64,000 nucleotides of DNA, taken from the NCBI RefSeq assembly GCF_008629685.1, contig NZ_VWSF01000001.1:124001-188000 (forward strand), given 5' to 3'. Source of the stretch: Adhaeribacter rhizoryzae (lineage in GTDB: Bacteria; Bacteroidota; Bacteroidia; Cytophagales; Hymenobacteraceae). A program made the position numbers and the translations under genes. Positions 57,101 through 64,000 of this stretch are shown piece after piece. The notes beneath the pieces were generated by a model. The model had not been told where the DNA came from, did not search any database, and saw only the letters and a list, made by a program, of their open reading frames with translations. Within the stretch, counting starts at the first letter, position 1. The number at the start of each line of letters is the position of its first letter.

Positions 57101-57654
57101 GCGGTGGAAAATTCAGCATAAAAGCTTTACCCGTGCAGGCCCAGGTAGCCCCGGTGTTTGGCATGAGCGCCCAGGATTATAACCAGGACGGCCACCTGGA
57201 CTTGGTACTAACCGGCAATTCTTACGCCACCGAAGTAATGACCGGCGCGTACGATGCTTTTATTGGCTTGTATTTGCAGGGCAACGGTAAAGGTAATTTT
57301 GTGCCGGTGCCCGTTACCCAAAGCGGTTTCTTTGTAGACGGTGATGCTAAAGGAGTGGCCGGCATTACTTTGGCCAACGGGCAGGCCTTAACGTTAGTAT
57401 CGCAGTTTAATAACAAACTAAAGGCTTTTGCGGTAAACAAACCGGCGTCAACAGAAACGGCCAAAGTAATTTCGTTACAGCCCTTGGATGCATTTGGAAT
57501 AGAATATTTAGAAAACGGTCAGCAGCGGAAGTGCGAATTTTATTATGGGTCTACTTATTTGTCGCAGTCGTCCCGGAAAATGTTGTTAGGGCCGGATGTA
57601 AAATCAATAGAAATATTTGATTACAACGGCAAAAGCAGAAAAGTTACCTTGTAA
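54127..57654 (+). CDS. Large FG-GAP/VCBS lipoprotein with ASPIC/UnbV domain (CRTAC1-like)
   Basis: 1175 residues from the ATG at 54127; the frame is open upstream to 53929 but only this start gives a lipoprotein leader (LLLSLAGC). Two sets of propeller repeats with D-x-D/N-x-D-G loops (VGDVNNDGLSD, FDYDKDNDLD, ADFDNDGHRD, DYDQDGDLD) flank a central ASPIC/UnbV segment (about 515-600, including YRGFQSTVEPYLHFGLG and VIWPDGKYQLLQNIKANQLL). Such proteins sit on the surface of Bacteroidota and often accompany SusC/SusD pairs. The ligand is unknown. It is a close paralog of the minus-strand gene at the window end. Confidence 0.92.
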   Translation: MKNYYSVFFLILLLSLAGCNKNKPLFERKTASETGISFINTVTPNDSLNLLSYEYFYNGGGVAVGDVNNDGLSDIYFTGNTVSSRLYINQGNFKFKDVTEQAKVGTQTWATGVAMVDINQDNLLDIYVCVADYRSPELRKNLLYINKGLNKEGIPTYAEEGEEYGLADNGYGTQAVFFDYDKDNDLDVYILCVNKEDVNPNLIRQTKKPKRDPSVDRLYRNNGNNTFTNVSEEAGINQEGFGLGVVVTDINQDGWPDLYVANDFIFSDQLLINNQNGTFSDSIKSYIKHTSQFSMGTDIADFNNDGLMDIVTVDMMPADNKRQKLMNGVKTYDEFNLAIRRGYMPQYVRNNLQLNNGNGTFSEISQLAGVHQTDWSWAALLADFDNDGHRDLFISNGIRKDITHLDFVMYHAMQKRARFGRAEGEDQIHRMVEEMEGVKNQNALFRNNGDLTFTNKSEDWGLKEFSFTNGAAYADFDNDGDLDLVMNNIDEEPYLYENNTLPAGKNKDKNKATTNNYLRLKLKGGVLDHGTKVNLRYKGQKQVAEYTPYRGFQSTVEPYLHFGLGNITQVDSLEVIWPDGKYQLLQNIKANQLLTLQHQDADAKPLTTPKSPQTLFTEVSQALGIDYQHQDAEYVDFKVQPLLPHKFSQNGPGMAVGDVNNDGLEDFYVGAGANKLGKLFVQNAQGKFKATTITDKPSAADEMGVLLFDADNDKDLDLYVVGGGSESRPELGKYQNRLFRNNGRGQFTEDPQALPPIITSGSCVIAADYDQDGDLDLFIGGRVEPQKYPLPVKSCILRNEGGRFVDATSAVCKELENIGMVTSALWTDFDQDGKVDLLVAGEWMPLTFFKNTGGNFKNVTAATGLSNTSGWWNSLVAGDFDNDGDIDYAAGNLGLNSRFKASVKEPIEVYAKDFDKNGSTDAIMSFYIAGKKYPVPGRDEMIDQIVSTRRDYPSYEKYANLTFAQMYPPEKLAGTYAVKAETFKTSYLENLGGGKFSIKALPVQAQVAPVFGMSAQDYNQDGHLDLVLTGNSYATEVMTGAYDAFIGLYLQGNGKGNFVPVPVTQSGFFVDGDAKGVAGITLANGQALTLVSQFNNKLKAFAVNKPASTETAKVISLQPLDAFGIEYLENGQQRKCEFYYGSTYLSQSSRKMLLGPDVKSIEIFDYNGKSRKVTL

Positions 57655-57665
57655 TATTAAGCAGG

Positions 57666-57689
57666 AAGGCTCTTTTTAAGAGGCTTTTT
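57666..57689 (+). terminator. Weak terminator-like hairpin after the 1175-residue gene
   Basis: AAGGCTCT pairs with AGAGGCTT around a 5-base loop with one internal mismatch, followed by a T-rich run. It is close to the previous stop, but the stem is short and imperfect. Confidence 0.45.
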
Positions 57690-57736
57690 CAGTTACTTTG
57701 CTGCCCGTTTTAGTTTGGCATAAAAGATTTAAGTTT

Positions 57737-58441
57737 ATGAGAAGTTGGTTTGTACCCGTTTGGCTGTGCGTTTTTCCGGTGCTAATATCGGTTTCTGGCG
57801 TTGCTAATAATATTGCTGCGGTTCTAACGCCACCCAAAGATTCAGAAAAACTTGCCTTGCCTTTTTCTCAGGGTATGCTTGATAATAATAAACGCTTCGA
57901 AACGCTTGGTTACCAGAAAGGGCAGAAAGTGGCCGATTTTACCTTGTATGGTGCGGATGGAAGTAGATTTGTTTTATCGGAAGCATTAAAAAAAGGTAAA
58001 CCAATAATGCTGGTTTCTGGCAGTTATACCTGTGATATTGCGCGCTATAACTTGCCCAACATCCAGAAACTTAAGACGCAGTACGGCGATAAATTAGCTA
58101 TTTACTTGGTATACACCCGCGAAGCGCACCCTTCAGATGCCCCTAGCCCTTACTCTCCCAGGCAAGAAATATGGATACCCCGCCTTAATTTAAAAGACCA
58201 GGTAAAAGCCAACCAGCCCAAAACGTACGGCGAAAGAAAAGCATTAGCCGTTAAATGGCAGGAGCAGTACAAAATTCAGGTGCCGGTTTTATTAGACACG
58301 CCGGATAACAAGTTTTGGCTGAATTTCGGTCAGGCTCCCAATTTTGCGTACTTAATTGAACCCCAGGGCAAAGTTTCTTTTAAACAATCCTGGTTAAAAC
58401 TGGAAGGTCTGGAAAATGCTATTGCGGATTTGATAAAGTAA
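57737..58441 (+). CDS. Exported iodothyronine-deiodinase-like thioredoxin-fold protein
   Basis: 234 residues from the ATG at 57737 (an in-frame TTG at 57698 precedes it and is less likely). A hydrophobic leader is followed by VADFTLYGADGS, a redoxin-type start. GSYTCD, with Cys99, aligns by eye with the GSCTU segment of deiodinases, placing Cys where those enzymes have selenocysteine. The later YTREAHPSD and VLLDTPDN match their EAH and DTMDN-type motifs. In bacteria the family is of unknown, probably redox, function; iodine chemistry is not implied. It lies between converging FG-GAP genes. Confidence 0.72.
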   Translation: MRSWFVPVWLCVFPVLISVSGVANNIAAVLTPPKDSEKLALPFSQGMLDNNKRFETLGYQKGQKVADFTLYGADGSRFVLSEALKKGKPIMLVSGSYTCDIARYNLPNIQKLKTQYGDKLAIYLVYTREAHPSDAPSPYSPRQEIWIPRLNLKDQVKANQPKTYGERKALAVKWQEQYKIQVPVLLDTPDNKFWLNFGQAPNFAYLIEPQGKVSFKQSWLKLEGLENAIADLIK

Positions 58442-58591
58442 ATTATTGATGTTAAATATTTAATTTATTCAACAGCAACAACGCCCCTCGTAAAAATAGC
58501 AAAGGTGGAGTAGCCTGATTTTACCTTTTTCGCAAAGAGAAGTAGGTTTTTTATACTAGTAGCACGCCATAAAACAGGTTGAAAATTTTAG

Positions 58592-60898
58592 CTACTTTTC
58601 TTTTCCCTGCCTGGTAACCGGAGATGCACCCATCTGGTGATTATGGTGGTGCTGTTTTCCGGAGGGGGCGAAATTTAATTTCTTAACCGTTATTTTTTGT
58701 ACCTGGTTATTCCCTTCCTGAATTCGGATAAACTGATTAACCGGAATATTCTTTAAAACCTGCACTGTGCCCGAACCGGCCCACCTTATTTCTAAAGCTT
58801 TTATAACGGTTGCCTTCCCCAGACCAACTTCTGCTTTTAAGGTAGCCGCACCAAAACTGCCGCCGCTGTTTACATCACGGTGAATAAATCGCTCTTTCCC
58901 GTTTTCGTCTAAAGTAAATTTTAGCCGCGTACCTATAGCCCCACGATTAGCTTTTTTCCCTTCGGGTTTAATCGATATCCAATTATTTCCGGTTGCATTA
59001 CTTTCATTGCTATTATAAGGGTTCTGGAAAAGCGCATTCTGGTAATTGTCGCCTTCAAAAGCTCCGCCCAAAACGGCATAAATATCGCGGTCGCCATCGT
59101 TGTCTAAATCGCCTACGGCAATGGCGTGGCCTTTTTGCAAATGACCAACTTGCGCGGCCGTAGTTACATCCTGAAAATTTTGCCCGGCATTGTTCCGCAG
59201 TAATTTATTCGGAATAAGCGATTCAAAACTCGGGTCGCCGGTAGCCAGGTACATATCCAGAAAACCATCGTTGTCGTAATCCAGGAAATTACAACCCATG
59301 GTGTAAAAGGCTTTGTTTACGCCTGCTGCTTCAGAAACGTCGGTAAAAGTGCCATTTTGGTTGTTGCGGTAAAGACGGGCGTTTTCGGCCTGGCTGGGTA
59401 AACCCAAATATTCGGCGGCAATATTATAACCAACCGAAGGGTCGGTGCTGAATTTATAACCCGACACAAAAATATCGAGCCAACCATCGTTATTATAATC
59501 CCAGAAAAAAGTCGGGAACGACATAATAGGCTTGCCTAAACCAGCCTGGTCGGTAACATCAGTAAACTGAACCAAACCTTTTTTATCCGGGCCATTATTC
59601 CGGAACAAATGGTTTTTACCGTGCAGCGTAGAAACATAAATATCGCTGAAACCATCGTTATCAAAATCGCCGGAAGTTACGCCTTTCACATATTCGTTTA
59701 TTTCTAAGCCGGCGTGCTCCGTAATGTTGGTGAAAGTGCCATTGCGGTTGCTCAGGTAAAGCTCCGAAGGAATAGGTGTAAATTTGTTATACTGCTCGTT
59801 GCCGATAAATAAATCGAGCCAGCCATCGTTGTTAAAATCTTGCCAGGTAGCAGTTTGGGTGGGATGTAGCGAGAGCAAACCGGCCGCCACGGTTACATCC
59901 CGGAAAGTGCCGTCGCCTTTGTTTTGAAGCAAAGAGTTAGGCTGGTTGCCAAATTCTTCGTGCCAGGCACCGCGTAGCACCAGAATATCCGTAAAGCCAT
60001 CGTTGTTGTAATCGGCCTGCACCATGTTTAAGCCACTCACCATGCCTTTTAAACCGGCTTTTTCGGTTATATCGGTAAAAGTGCCGTCGCCATTATTTCT
60101 AAAATAGCGCATCTGGTCGCGCAAGCCGTAAGCCGAAACTACCAAATCCAGGTAATTATCATTGTTGAAATCTTCGATAATGCTGCCGCCCGAAATACCC
60201 GCTACATCTAAGCCCAGCGAAGCGGCAATTTCGGGAAAAGGCCGAGCCGGAAAATCTGCTTTATCGATACCCGGAATTAACCATTGCGCCGGCACTTGGT
60301 TTGGATATTGCCCTAAAGTCATGTAGGCAATATTTAGGAGCCAGCGGTATTGCAGCGCGTCCGGGTGTTTTTGCAGGATAGTAGTATAATGCGAAATAGC
60401 TTTGCTGGAGCCCTGCGGCAAAGTGTGGAAACCGGCTGCTCTAATTGGAAAAATACAGGAAGCCGAGGTGTGATTGACGAGGCAGTTTTCCTGTTCGCCG
60501 GTGCGTAAATAGGCCAGGGCAATATTGGCTTCGAGCTTAGCTAATAATTGCTTTTCCAGCGGGTTTAAATAATTCTTCTGATTGCTAAGTTCATTGTAAA
60601 GCTTTTGAAATAATACAGCGGCTTCTTTGGAACGGCCAACCCGCAATAATTCGGTGGCTAATTGGTTTTCGTAATTAAACTTTTGTTTGCCGGTGCTCTT
60701 TTTAGCCAGACTATCTAAATAAATTACCCGCACCTGGTTGGCAAACTTATTATCTGGTATATAATTTTTTTTGGCGGTGTTTTCCAGTAGCTCAACCATT
60801 TTAACGGTAGCGGCATCTTGATAAGCATTGTTCTGTTTAGGCTGACAAGCAGTAAAGCCAATTAGGGAGAGAAGCAACCAGAAATAAATATTGCGCAT
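58592..60898 (-). CDS. FG-GAP/VCBS lipoprotein with C-terminal ASPIC/UnbV domain
   Basis: 768 residues. The leader MRNIYFWLLLSLIGFTAC gives lipoprotein Cys18. A helical, TPR-like N-terminal region (about 25-200) comes before the propeller, which shows IEDFNNDNYLD, ADYNNDGFTD, DFDNDGFSD, DYNNDGWLD and GDLDNDGDRD calcium-type loops. The C-terminal ASPIC/UnbV domain (about 645-740) reads NWISIKPEG, RDVNSGGSFGAATL and ALEIRWAGSG. It begins 9 bases after the stop of the next upstream gene on this strand, so the two are one operon. It probably acts at the cell surface. Confidence 0.92.
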   Translation of the reverse strand: MRNIYFWLLLSLIGFTACQPKQNNAYQDAATVKMVELLENTAKKNYIPDNKFANQVRVIYLDSLAKKSTGKQKFNYENQLATELLRVGRSKEAAVLFQKLYNELSNQKNYLNPLEKQLLAKLEANIALAYLRTGEQENCLVNHTSASCIFPIRAAGFHTLPQGSSKAISHYTTILQKHPDALQYRWLLNIAYMTLGQYPNQVPAQWLIPGIDKADFPARPFPEIAASLGLDVAGISGGSIIEDFNNDNYLDLVVSAYGLRDQMRYFRNNGDGTFTDITEKAGLKGMVSGLNMVQADYNNDGFTDILVLRGAWHEEFGNQPNSLLQNKGDGTFRDVTVAAGLLSLHPTQTATWQDFNNDGWLDLFIGNEQYNKFTPIPSELYLSNRNGTFTNITEHAGLEINEYVKGVTSGDFDNDGFSDIYVSTLHGKNHLFRNNGPDKKGLVQFTDVTDQAGLGKPIMSFPTFFWDYNNDGWLDIFVSGYKFSTDPSVGYNIAAEYLGLPSQAENARLYRNNQNGTFTDVSEAAGVNKAFYTMGCNFLDYDNDGFLDMYLATGDPSFESLIPNKLLRNNAGQNFQDVTTAAQVGHLQKGHAIAVGDLDNDGDRDIYAVLGGAFEGDNYQNALFQNPYNSNESNATGNNWISIKPEGKKANRGAIGTRLKFTLDENGKERFIHRDVNSGGSFGAATLKAEVGLGKATVIKALEIRWAGSGTVQVLKNIPVNQFIRIQEGNNQVQKITVKKLNFAPSGKQHHHNHQMGASPVTRQGKEK

Positions 60899-60907
60899 AA
60901 AGGATGT

Positions 60908-63900
60908 TTAAAAATCTATTCGCCGGCTTTTACCAGTATAATCTTTTATTATTACGTACTTCACTCCAATTGGCAAGGCCACTCGCCGGGTAGATTGCGA
61001 CAAATAAGTAGAGCCATAATAAAACTCCTGTTTAGTTTTACGGCTGTCTTCGTAAAATATTTCTGCCCACGCATCCAGCGGCGCCAGTGAAATAGTGCGG
61101 GCAGCGGGTTTGTAATTAGTGGGCGTAAAAGCTTTTAAAGGTCCATCGTTAGCAGCAGTTAATATTATTGGTTTTCCGTCTGGAAGTAGCAATTGAGCTA
61201 AACCTTTAGCGTCGCCATCTGCAAAGAAACCGCTTTTGTTTACCGGCACAGGTACAAAATTACCTTTGCCGTTGCCCTGCAAATACAAGCCGATAGAAGC
61301 ATCGTAAGCGCCCATTAATACTTCGGTATGCGGCGAGTTTCCGGTTAAGAGCAAATCCAGGTGGCCATCTTGGTTGTAATCTTGTACGCCAATGCCGAAC
61401 ACCGGCGCAAACTGGGCCTGCATAGGTAAAGGTTTAATACTGAACTTGCCGCCGCCCAAATTTTGAATATAACTGGTTTGCATGTTTACACTTTGCAGCA
61501 CGGTTACGCCTTGCATTTCTTCGGGCAATATTACCTCGTTCATGCTGGCCTTGGCGTAGCTACTATAATTCGGGAAACGTTTGCGCATGCCTACTAGTTG
61601 GTCAATTAAATCGTCGCGTGAGCGTACCGGTACGTTTTTGCCTTGGTTGTAATGCGCTAATATGGGGTCGATGCTGCGGTTGCCATCAAAGTCGCGGGCG
61701 TAAACGGTTACCGGTTCTTTTTCCGATGCTTTTAATTTGGTGTTGAGGCCTAAGTTCCCAGCCACATAATCTACATCGCCGTCGTTATCAAAGTCGCCGG
61801 CGGACAGGCTGTTCCACCAGCCGGTGGTGTTGGGCAAACCTACTTCGGTGGTAATATTTACTAATCTGCCGCCCTGATTTTTAAGAAAAGTAATTGGCAT
61901 CCATTCCCCGGTTAATATTAAATCTATCGCGCCATCCTGGTCAAAATCCGTCCAGAGGGCAGCGGTTACCAAACCAATATTTTGTAAGGGGGCATACACT
62001 TCGGCGGTTGCGTCGCGGAATTTTCCGCCCTCGTTTTTCAGAATATAACTTTGCGCTGCCGCCGGGTATTGGCTAGGGAATAGGCGGCCACCCACAAATA
62101 AATCCAGGTCACCGTCTTTATCAAAATCGGCGGCAGTTACGCATGAGCCGCTGCTGGTGGTGTTGGGTAGGGCTTGAGCATCCAGTATAAAGTTGCCTTT
62201 GCCATCGTTGCGGTACAATTTATCTTGCAAATAAGGCGAGCCTTTGGCGTATTCGCTGCTGCCGCTCACCACGTATAAATCTAAATCCTGGTCGTTATCG
62301 GCATCAAAAAATAGCGTGCCAAAATCTTCTTCAAACTTGGTTTGGGTGGTAATTGGTGTGCCTTTAAAAGAGCCGTTTTTTTGCTGATTAAAAATATACC
62401 CGGCATGTTTAAAAGCGCCGCCCACGTAAAAATCATCCAGGTTATCATTGTTTAAATCGCCTACTGCTATGCCAGGCCCGAGTTGGGAATATTTGTGCGG
62501 TACCAGCGGTTGAATTTTAAAATCAATAAAGGGTTCTTCTTTGTGCTTATAATTGATGCCTAGTTTGGCAGTAATGTCTGTAAAAATCGGCGCTTCGGGT
62601 TTAGCAGCGGGCGGCGTTGTTTCCGTGGCATCTTCCTGGCGAAGTGTTAAGAGTTGATTGGCTTTTACGTTTTGCAGGCGCTGGTATTTGCCATTTGGCC
62701 AGATAATTTCCACTTGTTTAATAATTTCATTCTTACCTAACCCAAAATGAATTATTGGGTCAACCGAAGACATAAAGCCCCGGTAAGGTGTGTGCTCGTA
62801 ATATTGCTTTTGGTTCTGCTGGGTTAGCGTTATTTTACTGCCCAAGCCGTTTTGGTTAGGCGAATTTCCTTTTAAGTTTATCCGCAGGAAATTGTTTTTT
62901 ATTAGTTGCTGGGCGTTGTTCTGATAAATAAAAGCAGCATCGTTAATATTATTCGTTACTATATCCAGGTCACCGTCATTGTCAAAATCGGCGTAAGCGG
63001 CCCCGTTGGAGTAGGAGGGAATATTTAAACCCCAATCCGGTGTTTTATTTGAAAAGGTTAAGTTGCCGTTATTTTTATAAAGATAGTTGGCTTTTTTAGC
63101 ACCAGGCAGTTCATCAATAGTTTTGCGGAGTTGCTTGTTCAGGACGGGCAAAGGTACTGAGCTGTTTAGCCCCTGCATGCGGTACATAATAAAATCGCGG
63201 TTGGTAATATCTTTAGGAAAGCCGTTGGTAATGTGTAAATCTTTCAGGCCGTCGTTGTCGAAATCGGCAAAAAGCGCGCTCCAGCTCCAATCGGTACTGG
63301 CAACGCCGGCCAATTGGCCAATTTCGCTGAAACTGCCGTTGCCGTTGTTTAGCTGCAAAGTATTGCGCATGTACTGGGGCAGGTAGCCGTTTTTAATTTC
63401 GGCCATAAAGCGGTCGTAGTTAGAGCCGCCGTACATCAGTTTTTGCCGCTCGTTGTCCTCGGGCAGCATATCCAGGGTTATAATATCTACCAAACCATCG
63501 TTGTTAAAATCGGCTACATCGGTACCCATCGCCGATTGGCTGGTGTGCTTGAAATATTTGGCGGCTACATCGGTAAAAGTGCCGTTCTGGTTGTTCAGGT
63601 ACAAAAGGTCGCCGGCTAAATAATCGTTGGCTACGTAAATATCGGGCCAGCCATCCTGGTTAATATCACTCACCGCCACGCCCAAACCATTGCCCTCGAT
63701 GGTAATACCGGCTTGTTTAGATACATCTGTAAAGGTGCTGTTGCCGTTGTTGCGGTATAATTTATCGGTGTTGGGAGCGGTGCCGTTGGTAATGCGCGGA
63801 CGCAGTAAATTCGGGTTGGTATCGGTTAAAGTATGATTCAGCAGGTACAGGTCCAGGTCGCCGTCTTTATCATAATCCAGGAAGGCGGCGTGGGTTGTAT

Positions 63901-64000
63901 AACCATCATCGGCCAGGCCATATTGCGTGGCAGCGTCGGTAAAAGTGTTGTTGCCTTGATTTAGGTACAATAAGTTGCGGCGTTGGGCGGCCGGGTTTTT
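60908..64000 (-). CDS. Large FG-GAP/VCBS ASPIC/UnbV protein, 5' end cut by window
   Basis: The frame is open to the last base of the window, giving about 1030 residues without the N-terminus. It parallels the 54127 product along its length: LYLLNHTLTDTNPNLLRPR, VGDLNNDNLDDFYVGG, an ASPIC/UnbV-like FRINLKG...YRGFMSSVDPIIHFGLG region and the end KDYTGKSRRIDF, compared with FDYNGKSRKVTL there. The two genes face each other and look like inverted paralogs. The product should be a surface protein of unknown ligand. The 9-base gap to the 768-residue gene indicates co-transcription. Confidence 0.92.
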   Translation of the reverse strand, partial: KNPAAQRRNLLYLNQGNNTFTDAATQYGLADDGYTTHAAFLDYDKDGDLDLYLLNHTLTDTNPNLLRPRITNGTAPNTDKLYRNNGNSTFTDVSKQAGITIEGNGLGVAVSDINQDGWPDIYVANDYLAGDLLYLNNQNGTFTDVAAKYFKHTSQSAMGTDVADFNNDGLVDIITLDMLPEDNERQKLMYGGSNYDRFMAEIKNGYLPQYMRNTLQLNNGNGSFSEIGQLAGVASTDWSWSALFADFDNDGLKDLHITNGFPKDITNRDFIMYRMQGLNSSVPLPVLNKQLRKTIDELPGAKKANYLYKNNGNLTFSNKTPDWGLNIPSYSNGAAYADFDNDGDLDIVTNNINDAAFIYQNNAQQLIKNNFLRINLKGNSPNQNGLGSKITLTQQNQKQYYEHTPYRGFMSSVDPIIHFGLGKNEIIKQVEIIWPNGKYQRLQNVKANQLLTLRQEDATETTPPAAKPEAPIFTDITAKLGINYKHKEEPFIDFKIQPLVPHKYSQLGPGIAVGDLNNDNLDDFYVGGAFKHAGYIFNQQKNGSFKGTPITTQTKFEEDFGTLFFDADNDQDLDLYVVSGSSEYAKGSPYLQDKLYRNDGKGNFILDAQALPNTTSSGSCVTAADFDKDGDLDLFVGGRLFPSQYPAAAQSYILKNEGGKFRDATAEVYAPLQNIGLVTAALWTDFDQDGAIDLILTGEWMPITFLKNQGGRLVNITTEVGLPNTTGWWNSLSAGDFDNDGDVDYVAGNLGLNTKLKASEKEPVTVYARDFDGNRSIDPILAHYNQGKNVPVRSRDDLIDQLVGMRKRFPNYSSYAKASMNEVILPEEMQGVTVLQSVNMQTSYIQNLGGGKFSIKPLPMQAQFAPVFGIGVQDYNQDGHLDLLLTGNSPHTEVLMGAYDASIGLYLQGNGKGNFVPVPVNKSGFFADGDAKGLAQLLLPDGKPIILTAANDGPLKAFTPTNYKPAARTISLAPLDAWAEIFYEDSRKTKQEFYYGSTYLSQSTRRVALPIGVKYVIIKDYTGKSRRIDF

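Noticed and set aside
1-64000. CRISPR arrays, insertion sequences, prophage, tRNA or rRNA genes
   Set aside because: I saw no regularly spaced repeats, transposase or phage proteins, and no RNA gene I could fold or recognise by eye. A software scan could still find a tRNA.

Overview
This 64 kb window looks like chromosomal DNA from a glycan-degrading Bacteroidota, most likely Cytophagales (a Hymenobacteraceae/Adhaeribacter-like member; the genus is a guess). The reasons are three SusC/SusD pairs, many secreted sugar-acting enzymes, Tat- and lipoprotein-type leaders on most of them, large FG-GAP/ASPIC-UnbV secreted proteins, A/T-rich leaders without clear Shine-Dalgarno sites, and compact genes between AT-rich spacers. 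I see no rRNA, tRNA, CRISPR array, transposase or phage gene. I assign no promoters, because no exact match to the Bacteroidota pattern convinced me.

Region 1 (1-13.8 kb): a secreted sugar-modifying cluster. It holds a partial Gfo/Idh/MocA oxidoreductase, a cupin, a sugar isomerase/epimerase, a two-domain VOC protein, SusC/SusD, a Tat-exported isomerase/epimerase, a DUF1080 (3-keto-glycoside hydrolase family) lipoprotein, a Tat-type Gfo/Idh/MocA oxidoreductase and a DUF6807 ('PmoA') protein. Together they suggest oxidative glycoside cleavage through 3-keto sugars in the periplasm. Region 2 (14-26 kb): a small membrane protein, cytochrome c, MDR and SDR oxidoreductases, a Gfo/Idh/MocA protein on the minus strand, a GH29-type fucosidase, a Tat esterase, an AT-rich orphan, and an isomerase next to a PQQ dehydrogenase. 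Region 3 (26-29.5 kb): two minus-strand paralogous lipoproteins with a TQGYWKNH C-terminal domain; the larger one has an internal tandem duplication.

Region 4 (30-39 kb): an operon of a cytosolic GH88-like hydrolase, isomerase, Gfo/Idh/MocA, SDR and MFS transporter, then a secreted GH92 mannosidase. Region 5 (39-44.5 kb): the second SusC/SusD pair. Region 6 (44.6-46.8 kb): an AT-rich accessory patch with a stop-riddled gene remnant, an HTH plus HEPN-like protein and a RelE/ParE toxin-antitoxin pair, bounded by related imperfect palindromes that resemble cassette recombination sites. Region 7 (46.9-64 kb): a cytochrome c/FG-GAP fusion, the third SusC/SusD pair, and three large FG-GAP/ASPIC-UnbV genes around a deiodinase-like thioredoxin-fold protein.

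Intergenic DNA carries several dispersed inverted repeats (17.6, 20.5-20.9, 32.4-32.8 and 36.5 kb) and a set of clear intrinsic terminators. The unifying theme is extracellular carbohydrate capture, periplasmic oxidation and isomerisation of sugars, and one cytosolic route for unsaturated uronides.
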